From an uncultured Clostridia bacterium (GTDB lineage Bacteria; Bacillota; Clostridia; Christensenellales; CAG-314), in contig CALLXO010000173.1 in NCBI GenBank assembly GCA_937875645.1, forward strand, positions 1-11,782: DNA of 11,782 nt, written 5' to 3'. Shown here piece by piece: positions 6,491 through 11,782 of this stretch (within the stretch, counting starts at the first letter, position 1; each line of letters opens with the position of its first letter). The notes beneath the pieces are model-generated. The model searched no databases, had not been told where the DNA came from, and worked only from the letters and a program-made list of their open reading frames with translations. The position numbers were made by a program, and so were the translations under genes.

Positions 6491-7156
6491 TTACCAATCA
6501 ATAGGAAGAGTATATCTGCTTAAAAACTCATTAGCTTTGGAAAAATGCTTGCAGCCAAAAAAACCGTTGTATGCTGACAGGGGACTGGGATGTGTTGCTG
6601 TTAGTATTAAATGATGGGGGTTAGTCAATAACCTTCGTTTTTTTATTGCATTTGCTCCCCACAGCATAAATACGATGGGACGGTCAAAATTGTTGACATA
6701 ATCAATTACACTGTCGGTAAATGTTTCCCAACCTTTATTAGCGTGGCTGTTGCTTGCGCCTGCCGCTACCGTCAATACGCTGTTAAGCAATAACACGCCT
6801 TGTTGCGCCCAAGGTGTCAGATTGCCGTTTTTCACGATACTTTTTTTGCCTAAATCCGCTTGAATTTCCTTAAAAATATTTACCAAACTAGGGGGAGGCT
6901 TTATACCGTCAGGTACCGAAAAGCTCATTCCCATTGCCTGATGCTCTTTTATGTAAGGGTCTTGTCCGATAATTATTACTTTTGTGTTTTGTGCCGACGT
7001 GATATCAAAGGCATTAAGAATAAGCTTTTTAGGCGGATATACGATTTTTGTGGCGTATTCCTCCTGTAAAAACTGTTTTAATTGCAAAAAGTATTCGTTT
7101 TTAAATTGGCTATCAAACAAATTTTCCCAGCCGTTGTAATTTCTTTTATTTTCCAT
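6491..7156 (-). CDS. ung: Uracil-DNA glycosylase, family 1
   Basis: UDG removes uracil from DNA to start base excision repair. The 221-residue product has the family's usual length and order: GQDPY at 64-68 with catalytic Asp66, a PPPSLVNIFKEI loop near 87-98, LLLNSVLTV, MLWGANA near 164-170, and HPSPLSAYNGFFGCKHFSKAN beginning at His189. The residue after GQDPY is Ile69 (GQDPYIKEHQAMG), where His is usual in well-studied family members (GQDPYHGPGQAHG). The other motifs are intact, so activity is likely. The start at 7156 has AAGG about ten bases upstream. It is a single gene, divergent from the transketolase pair, with its own promoter. Confidence 0.95.
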   Translation of the reverse strand: MENKRNYNGWENLFDSQFKNEYFLQLKQFLQEEYATKIVYPPKKLILNAFDITSAQNTKVIIIGQDPYIKEHQAMGMSFSVPDGIKPPPSLVNIFKEIQADLGKKSIVKNGNLTPWAQQGVLLLNSVLTVAAGASNSHANKGWETFTDSVIDYVNNFDRPIVFMLWGANAIKKRRLLTNPHHLILTATHPSPLSAYNGFFGCKHFSKANEFLSRYTLPIDW

Positions 7157-7181
7157 AAAAATAACCTTAATTTTTATCTAT

Positions 7182-7211
7182 ATTTTAAATCAAAATTAAC
7201 TGTTTAGTCAA
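7182..7211 (-). promoter_or_regulatory. Promoter of ung
   Basis: Read on the minus strand, TTGACT (7211-7206) is followed after 18 bases by TAAAAT (7187-7182). The ung start codon is 25 bases further on. The match to vegetative promoters is good for the -35 and fair for the -10 and spacing. Confidence 0.55.
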
Positions 7212-7252
7212 TAATAATTAGTAGGCAATTGTTCAATTATACTTAACGTGTT

Positions 7253-7281
7253 TTGAATTGCTTTATATTTTTCTTTATGCT
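7253..7281 (+). promoter_or_regulatory. Candidate promoter of the transketolase genes
   Basis: TTGAAT (7253-7258), a 17-base spacer and TATGCT (7276-7281) give a moderate vegetative promoter, leaving a leader of about 50 bases. A small palindrome GCTTTTAAAGC (7309-7319) lies in the leader, just upstream of the ribosome binding site; whether it is functional is unknown. Confidence 0.45.
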
Positions 7282-7339
7282 AAACTTAATGTACAATAAA
7301 AAATTATCGCTTTTAAAGCAATTGTAAAGGGAGATTCTT

Positions 7340-8146
7340 ATGGATTTTAAGGCAAAAACAAAAGAAATAAGGCGGCTTACGCTTTCTTGCATTGCAAGCA
7401 TTGGCGTAGGTCATGTCGGCGGATGTATGTCGATTGCCGAAGTATTAAGCGTATTGTACTCTAAGCATATGCGTGTTGATCCCAACAATCCCGACAAGCA
7501 AGGCAGAGACAGGCTGGTGATTTCTAAGGGGCACGCAGGACCTGCTCTTTACGCAACTCTTGCAAGTTTTGGGTACTTTGACAAAAAAGAGCTGTTGACA
7601 TTAAACAGATTAGGTACTTCATTACCCAGCCATTGCAACATGCAACTAACCCCCGGCGTAGATATGACGGCAGGCAGTTTAGGTCAAGGTATAAGTTGCG
7701 GCGTGGGATTAGCGTTAGGCAGCAAGCTTAATAAGGACGGTGCGCGCATATATGTGATAGTGGGCGATGGCGAAAATCAGGAAGGGCAGGTTTGGGAAGC
7801 AGCAATGCTATCCGCACACAAAAAGCTAGATAATTTTACAGTTTTTGTAGACAACAATAAAATGCAGATAGACGGATTGACAAAAGATGTAGTAAATATA
7901 GAAAGTATCGCTGATAAATGGCGTGCTTTCGGTTTTGAAGTAATGGAAGTAGACGGTCACAACGAAAATGCAATAGACGAAGCAATTACGCAGGCAAAAA
8001 CAGTAGAGGGCAAACCCACTTGCATAGTTTTAAATACCGTAAAAGGTTACGGAGTGAGCATTTTTGAGAAGATGGGCTTTGCCAACCATAGCACTGCTGT
8101 ATCGGCGGAACTGTTGGAAGCATCCTTGAAGGAATTGGAGGACTAA
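7340..8146 (+). CDS. Transketolase, N-terminal (thiamine diphosphate-binding) subunit
   Basis: Transketolase moves two-carbon units between sugar phosphates in the pentose phosphate pathway. This 268-residue half holds the pyrophosphate-binding part of the cofactor site: GHVGG near 24-28, SKGHAGPALYATL at 62-74 with His65, and the metal and diphosphate motif GDGENQEGQVWEA starting at Gly142 and running to NN at 172-173. It ends after VKGYGVSIFEKMGFANH, as the first domain of full-length enzymes does. GGGAGA precedes the ATG. The second half begins immediately after the stop codon, so the two are surely made together. Split transketolases are common in Clostridia and archaea. A split enzyme acting on a 1-deoxyxylulose-type substrate cannot be excluded by sequence alone. 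Confidence 0.93.
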   Translation: MDFKAKTKEIRRLTLSCIASIGVGHVGGCMSIAEVLSVLYSKHMRVDPNNPDKQGRDRLVISKGHAGPALYATLASFGYFDKKELLTLNRLGTSLPSHCNMQLTPGVDMTAGSLGQGISCGVGLALGSKLNKDGARIYVIVGDGENQEGQVWEAAMLSAHKKLDNFTVFVDNNKMQIDGLTKDVVNIESIADKWRAFGFEVMEVDGHNENAIDEAITQAKTVEGKPTCIVLNTVKGYGVSIFEKMGFANHSTAVSAELLEASLKELED

Positions 8147-9067
8147 ATGGAAGTAAGGAAAGCATTTGCAAGCACTTTGCAAAATTTGATGGAAAAAAAT
8201 GAGAAAATTTTAATGCTTGACGCCGATTTGGCAAAAGCTGGCGGCACTTTCAATTTACGTCAGGTTTTCCCCGATAGGGCAATTGATTGCGGTATTGCCG
8301 AAAGCAATATGGTAAGCGTTGCCGCAGGATTGTCGGCATACGGATATATCCCCTTTGTTTCTACCTTTGCGCCCTTTTTGGCGCGTAGAACTTTTGATCA
8401 AATAGCTGTTTCTGTCGTTTATGCGGGTCAAAATGTTAAGTTAATAGGTATGGACCCAGGTATTGCGGCAGAGTTAAACGGCGGCACACATATGAGCTTT
8501 GAGGATATAGCCGCTATGCGTGCATTGTCTAATATGGTGGTGTTTGAGCCGGTAGACGCCACACAAATGGCGCTAGCCTTGCCGCAAATTATCGATTATA
8601 ACGGTCCAGTTTACATCAGAATGTTCCGCAAGGAAACGCCCGACGTCTTTAACAGACCGGATTATAAATTCGATTTGTTTAAAGCGGACACAATAAAGGA
8701 AGGCAAGGATATTTCTATTTTTGTCAGCGGCTTGTTGACTGCCGACACTGTCGCCGCTGCGGAGATTTTAGCAAAGGAAGGTATTGATGCGGAAGTAATT
8801 AATATTCATACCATAAAGCCCATTGATCAAAAAGCGGTGCTTGACAGCGCAAAAAAGACTGGTAGAGTGCTGACGGTGGAAAATCACAATAAATTTGGCG
8901 GTTTGTTTGGCGCAGTAAGCGAATTGCTGAGTGAAAAACTGCCCACAAAATGCGCTTATGTCGCTATAGAGGACAAATTAGGCGTTGTGGGTAAATTAGC
9001 GGAATTAAAAGAGCATTACGGTTTAACAACGCAAGACATTGTTAAAAAAGCAAAATCAGTATTTTAA
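8147..9067 (+). CDS. Transketolase, C-terminal (pyrimidine-binding) subunit
   Basis: This 306-residue half carries the middle and C-terminal transketolase domains. The catalytic Glu52 sits in GIAESNMVSVAAGLSAYG, and the aromatic ring-stacking segment is FVSTFAPFLARRTFDQI (70-86). The C-terminal domain includes the strand ISIFVSGLLTADTVAAAEIL and the motif EVINIHTIKPID. The ATG directly follows the TAA of the first subunit, and its GGAGG lies in the last codons of that gene. The pair should form the active alpha2-beta2-type enzyme at the interface of the two chains. A terminator follows 20 bases after the stop. Confidence 0.93.
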   Translation: MEVRKAFASTLQNLMEKNEKILMLDADLAKAGGTFNLRQVFPDRAIDCGIAESNMVSVAAGLSAYGYIPFVSTFAPFLARRTFDQIAVSVVYAGQNVKLIGMDPGIAAELNGGTHMSFEDIAAMRALSNMVVFEPVDATQMALALPQIIDYNGPVYIRMFRKETPDVFNRPDYKFDLFKADTIKEGKDISIFVSGLLTADTVAAAEILAKEGIDAEVINIHTIKPIDQKAVLDSAKKTGRVLTVENHNKFGGLFGAVSELLSEKLPTKCAYVAIEDKLGVVGKLAELKEHYGLTTQDIVKKAKSVF

Positions 9068-9084
9068 TTTCGTTATATAGAAAT

Positions 9085-9123
9085 GGGCTGTCTCAAAATG
9101 TAAAAACTCGAGACAGCTTTTTT
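9085..9123 (+). terminator. Terminator of the transketolase operon
   Basis: GCTGTCTC (9087-9094) pairs perfectly with GAGACAGC (9110-9117) around a 15-base loop, followed by six T. The left arm with its flank reads GGGCTGTCTCAAAA, which resembles inverted-repeat ends of some insertion sequences (see findings). Confidence 0.8.
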
Positions 9124-9206
9124 GTATGGGATTATTTTCATATGCAGATTTGCGAAGCTATTGTGATTTTAAGACAGTTATTGTACAAATAAAATCGGTC
9201 ATAATA

Positions 9207-9235
9207 TTGACAAAAGTGGGCAAAAAAAGTAATAT
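9207..9235 (+). promoter_or_regulatory. Near-consensus promoter abutting the start codon at 9244
   Basis: TTGACA (9207-9212) is a perfect -35, followed after 17 bases by TAATAT (9230-9235). The expected transcription start, about seven bases downstream, falls at or next to the ATG at 9244. No ribosome binding site lies between, which suggests a leaderless transcript. Confidence 0.6.
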
Positions 9236-9243
9236 ATTAACAT

Positions 9244-9621
9244 ATGGAACAATTTGATTTAGAAAAGGACTTAAACAAATATGTGCGACAGGCTAAAATA
9301 GTTATGCCTGGTTTTACCCTTGCTACGGCGCTTTTGGTTTTATTGTTTGCCGCAACTATGATTTGCATCATTGGCGACAGCCCCTTTACTCCAGCTATGT
9401 CCATTTTGCTCGTATTGGTTGCAATAATTGACGGTATTTTTGGGTTTTTCTTTTTTAAAAACCGCTTAAAATATGATATTTTTTGTTATTTTGATATGTT
9501 TCCCGATATGAGCGCGCCGTTAAATGTAATTTTGTACCGTTTTTACAAAGGCAGAGCGGAAGAGGTATTGTCAGGGACGGGGTTGTTGATGGAAAATGCC
9601 AGCTTTACCCGCACCCGTTAA
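9244..9621 (+). CDS. Two-helix membrane protein of unknown function, cut short by an in-frame stop
   Basis: The 125-residue product has hydrophobic helices at about 22-43 and 52-71, then a soluble segment (ILYRFYKGRAEEVLSGTGLLMENASF). It stops at TAA 9619-9621. The same frame resumes after this single codon and runs open to 9840, so the gene was probably once 198 codons long. The ATG at 9244 has no ribosome binding site, and a strong promoter lies right against it. The alternative in-frame start at 9304 lacks a good site too and would cut into the first helix. The layout, a helical hairpin followed by a soluble domain, is like the 783-1253 protein, but I see no convincing sequence similarity. 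No family is recognised. Confidence 0.7.
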   Translation: MEQFDLEKDLNKYVRQAKIVMPGFTLATALLVLLFAATMICIIGDSPFTPAMSILLVLVAIIDGIFGFFFFKNRLKYDIFCYFDMFPDMSAPLNVILYRFYKGRAEEVLSGTGLLMENASFTRTR

Positions 9622-9627
9622 ACCTTT

Positions 9628-9840
9628 ATGCTTCATATTTCTGCATTAGAACCAAAGAGCAATACTGTCGCAATTGATTTTTATATTGATTGTATGTGCG
9701 TAAGGCAAATTTCTGACGGCAGCGTTAACGTATATAAGTATGCTGATTTTTTAAAAAAAGATGACGACACCAATACAGTAATAGAAAAATTTACCGCAAA
9801 CATTGTTGATGCGCTAATGGCAAAAGAAGAAGATAAGTAA
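9628..9840 (+). pseudogene. Continuation of the 9244 gene after an in-frame stop
   Basis: This 70-codon ORF is in the same frame as 9244-9621, with one TAA between them and two sense codons before its ATG. No ribosome binding site precedes the ATG, so independent translation is unlikely. The encoded segment alternates strands (NTVAIDFYIDCMCVRQI) and ends in a helix (NTVIEKFTANIVDALMAKEEDK), as expected for the C-terminal half of a small domain begun in the upstream part. The likely explanations are a nonsense mutation such as AAA to TAA, or a base-calling error; stop-codon readthrough is less likely. Confidence 0.55.
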
Positions 9841-9921
9841 TAATTTTAGTAAATCTTTCAATAAGGCAGGGAGAAAACTAATGGCGAAATAATAGGATTA
9901 ATAGTCATCTATGTTGTAGGA

Positions 9922-10632
9922 TTGGTGTTTTTGATACTGTCAATTGCTTTTTTTGTCATTAGTAAGCCTATCAAGGAAGAGAATATTACCTACATAGAAA
10001 CTACGGTTTTGGTTGCCGATAGCCAATTATCTGTTATTTTTACCGAGGAATTGCAAAAATTTTTTGTGCATGAGAATACTGATTTTACTGATAGTTATGA
10101 AGAGCTTAACAGAGGCGATTGGATAAAAATAGGCTATATCGACGAACAACTCATTGTGTATTTGGAGAGCGAATCGGGGGTAATATTTAGTGTTTGGGAT
10201 TATAATAGCATCAACAAAAGAGAGTATATTACTATTGCAATAATAACTTTAATATTTTCTGTAGCATTGTTTTGTGTACCTTTTTTTAAAGGGTGGAGTC
10301 AAAGGAAATTTGAGAAAATCGAAAAAAAGTTTATTTATAAATACAGCAAAAAAACTAAAACTGTAAATGATCCCCAAGTTATACGCTCAAATATGTTTTT
10401 TGAGAGAAATTATTGGCATTTAGATATCGATAAATTGGATGAAAGAATTAATTATAGCGATGCGCAAACTGCTTGCTTTTATGATTTATTGTCTGACGGG
10501 AAAGCAGAAGTGATTTTGTGCGGTGACAAAATGCCTAATTGCGATATAATTTTAGTTTACCGTGACGAAGGCAAACTTATGGAAGAATATTTGTTAGTAG
10601 ATGACGACAATGTTAATTATACCTTTTATTAA
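9922..10632 (+). CDS. Membrane protein of unknown function with an apparent frameshift at its start
   Basis: From TTG 9922 the ORF gives 236 residues, but the frame is open further upstream and reads GEIIGLIVIYVVG from 9883, extending the first helix. Upstream is GGGAGA followed by ATG at 9881. That ATG is in another frame and meets TAA after three codons. One extra G after the ATG would give MGEIIGLIVIYVVG and a protein of about 250 residues, so a one-base loss at the start is likely. Helices: about 1-14 plus the extension, and about 100-120 (ITIAIITLIFSVALFCVPFF). Between them is an extracytoplasmic-type domain of about 85 residues, and after them a cytosolic domain of about 115 (ERNYWHLDIDKLDERINY, AEVILCGDKM). 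No family is recognised. It follows the interrupted 9244 gene and faces the cyclodeaminase gene. Confidence 0.65.
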   Translation: MVFLILSIAFFVISKPIKEENITYIETTVLVADSQLSVIFTEELQKFFVHENTDFTDSYEELNRGDWIKIGYIDEQLIVYLESESGVIFSVWDYNSINKREYITIAIITLIFSVALFCVPFFKGWSQRKFEKIEKKFIYKYSKKTKTVNDPQVIRSNMFFERNYWHLDIDKLDERINYSDAQTACFYDLLSDGKAEVILCGDKMPNCDIILVYRDEGKLMEEYLLVDDDNVNYTFY

Positions 10633-10641
10633 ATTAGCAGA

Positions 10642-10764
10642 ATGGTCACATCCGAAATTAAAAGAATGAACAAAAAACAAACAAACAAAATGAAAGAAGC
10701 TATGGAAGAAATGGCACGCAATAAGTCTGTTCCTCTTATCTTTAAAAAAGAATTTGATTTGTGA
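10642..10764 (+). other. Possible 40-residue Lys/Met-rich small ORF
   Basis: An ATG at 10642 opens 40 codons ending in TGA (KMKEAMEEMARNKSVPLIFK and onward). It is in the same frame as the 9922 gene and starts three codons after that gene's TAA. There is no ribosome binding site. It could be a C-terminal tail separated by a nonsense change, a small helical protein, or chance. The composition, an amphipathic Lys/Glu/Met helix, looks protein-like. Confidence 0.3.
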
Positions 10765-10823
10765 AACGCACGTCCAAATTTTGGGCACAACTTGCATTTT
10801 ATTAATGAGAATAAGTATAGGTA

Positions 10824-10853
10824 AAATTACTCCCGAAAAAGGGAGTAATTTTT
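10824..10853. terminator. Bidirectional terminator between convergent genes
   Basis: A perfect 11-base-pair stem, AAATTACTCCC (10824-10834) with GGGAGTAATTT (10841-10851), closes a six-base loop. T-runs follow on both strands (AATTTTTAT on plus, AATTTTACC on minus). It ends plus-strand transcription from the 9244-10764 region and also lies 28 bases beyond the minus-strand cyclodeaminase stop. Confidence 0.85.
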
Positions 10854-10881
10854 ATCTGCATGTATATTAATTAATAAAAAA

Positions 10882-11499
10882 CTAAAGAATTATTTTTGAC
10901 AAAATTTCTTTTTCCTTGCATTCTGCTTGAGTATGCAAACGTTCCACTTCCTTAAGCATATTAGTTTTGTACTCGTTTTCGGGTAGACCGGATAGGTTTA
11001 TTTTAACGTTATATAATGCGCCGAAAATTGCAGTGCGAGCAAGCATAGTTGCTACGGCAATGTCGCTCATTGTGTTTTTGTTGCCCTTTTCTGCCACAAA
11101 AGCGAGAGTGTCAAAAGTTTCGGTAACTGTTTGGGCAGTTTTTAAAGGCACTTCCGCCGCTAATTTTGTTGCGTTTTCGATAGCTTGATTGCGTAAGACT
11201 TTTTCCTCCTCTGTAACTTTTGGCAATCTAAATGCCGCCATAACAGTGTCAAAGCTATTGCTGTCTTTTTGTATAGCTTCCATAAGTTGCGTTTGATAAT
11301 GAGGCATTTTTTCTACTATCTCTTGCATTTCGTCATTTACGGCTATATAGTTTTTTTTGCCTACAGTAAGTCCTGCCACCATTTTTGTCAGCGCAGCAGA
11401 CAAACTTCCGCACAATGCCGACACACTACCGCCGCCGGGTACTGGTGCGTTGCTTGCTGTAGTTTCGATAAATTCTTTTACTGATAATTCGTATAGCAT
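10882..11499 (-). CDS. Cyclodeaminase/cyclohydrolase family protein (FchA/FTCD C-terminal type)
   Basis: The product is 205 residues, all within the formiminotransferase-cyclodeaminase C-terminal family. The signature PVPGGGSVSALCGSLSAAL sits at 19-37, followed by a long helical bundle. As a stand-alone protein this family acts either as formimidoyl-tetrahydrofolate cyclodeaminase (releasing ammonia and giving 5,10-methenyl-tetrahydrofolate) or as methenyl-tetrahydrofolate cyclohydrolase (FchA). The hutI gene 21 bases upstream favours the first role, in histidine degradation through formiminoglutamate. The ATG at 11499 has AGGA about ten bases upstream. It is the last gene of its operon, ending at the terminator at 10824-10853. 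Confidence 0.9.
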   Translation of the reverse strand: MLYELSVKEFIETTASNAPVPGGGSVSALCGSLSAALTKMVAGLTVGKKNYIAVNDEMQEIVEKMPHYQTQLMEAIQKDSNSFDTVMAAFRLPKVTEEEKVLRNQAIENATKLAAEVPLKTAQTVTETFDTLAFVAEKGNKNTMSDIAVATMLARTAIFGALYNVKINLSGLPENEYKTNMLKEVERLHTQAECKEKEILSKIIL

Positions 11500-11520
11500 A
11501 ATTTTTTATCCTGTTTTTTC

Positions 11521-11782
11521 CTAATAATCTTTTTCAAAAACAACTTTGCCCTTTTTAATAACTTTTTCCACAGTGCAGGCGGCAAAATGATAACTCAATT
11601 CGTTTAAGTCGGTGATGTTATGAAGGATAATGTCAGCGGTTTTGCCTATTTCTACCGTCCCTACACATTCCCCTCTGTTTAAAGCGCATGCTGCATTGAT
11701 GGTTAACGCACACAGCGTTTCGGCAATTGTCATATTACAATAAATGTTAGAAAGTGCAATAATAAGCGGAATGCTTTGTGTA
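11521..11782 (-). CDS. hutI: Imidazolonepropionase, C-terminal part (gene continues beyond the window)
   Basis: Only the last 86 or so residues are present; the frame is open to the window edge, so an apparent ATG at 11733 is internal. The sequence TQSIPLIIALSNIYCNMTIA followed by ETLCALTINAACAL, then GTVEIGKTADIILHNI and an ending in VIKKGKVVF, matches the end of imidazolonepropionase, including the typical PLI-x-LA-like stretch before the TINAA motif. HutI is a metal-dependent amidohydrolase that opens imidazolone propionate to formiminoglutamate. The 21-base gap to the cyclodeaminase gene indicates one operon. Other amidohydrolases share the KTADI segment, but the TINAACAL context and the partner gene favour HutI. 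Confidence 0.88.
   Translation of the reverse strand, partial: TQSIPLIIALSNIYCNMTIAETLCALTINAACALNRGECVGTVEIGKTADIILHNITDLNELSYHFAACTVEKVIKKGKVVFEKDY

Noticed and set aside
9165..9196. GATTTTA/TAAAATC inverted repeat upstream of the 9244 promoter
   Set aside because: The 18-base loop and low G+C content make a stable structure or a convincing operator unlikely.
9619..9621. Alternative genetic code with TAA as a sense codon
   Set aside because: TAA ends several intact conserved genes here (tatD, rpsF, ssb, rpsR, both transketolase halves) at the expected family length, so it is a normal stop.
1..11782. CRISPR array, tRNA or rRNA genes, integrase or other phage genes
   Set aside because: No spaced direct repeats, cloverleaf-like segments, rRNA motifs or recombinase motifs were seen on either strand.

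Overview
The window looks like chromosome from an AT-rich bacterium of the Firmicutes/Clostridia type. The reasons are strong GGAGG-like ribosome binding sites, A-rich promoters, short hairpin-plus-T terminators, the rpsF-ssb-rpsR operon, a PepV dipeptidase, a TatD-linked radical SAM protein, a transketolase split into two adjacent genes, and the end of a histidine-degradation operon with a separate cyclodeaminase. Nothing in the sequence fixes the species.

Layout. (1) About 72-2409, minus strand: radC (DNA-repair-type JAMM protein with a long C-terminal extension), overlapped at its end by the ribosome binding site of a small two-helix membrane protein. After that come a doubtful small ORF and a second small membrane-protein gene that appears frameshifted, then a hairpin terminator at 72-106. 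(2) 2506-5274, plus strand: pepV, a TatD-linked radical SAM gene, and tatD, which starts inside the radical SAM stop codon (ATGA). (3) 5321-6485, plus strand: a strong promoter, a leader hairpin resembling the S6:S18 autoregulatory element, then rpsF, ssb and rpsR and a strong terminator. (4) 6491-7156, minus strand: ung, divergent from the next operon. (5) 7340-9067, plus strand: the two transketolase halves, then a terminator. (6) 9207-10764, plus strand: a near-consensus promoter almost touching a start codon, then small membrane-protein genes that look broken by an in-frame stop and by a frameshift just after a start codon. (7) 10824-11782, minus strand: a terminator shared by convergent genes, fchA-like cyclodeaminase, and the 3' end of hutI, which runs off the window.

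How it works together. Most of the window is housekeeping: translation and replication (S6, SSB, S18), DNA repair (UDG, RadC), peptide turnover (PepV), carbon metabolism (transketolase), and histidine-to-folate one-carbon transfer (HutI plus cyclodeaminase). The unexplained content is two patches of poorly conserved small membrane-protein genes, 72-1253 and 9207-10764. Reading-frame damage occurs only in these patches, while every recognisable conserved gene is intact. I did not find a clearly new multi-gene system. The items most worth a second look are the radC-membrane protein pair, the radical SAM-TatD pair, and the apparently leaderless, interrupted gene at 9244.
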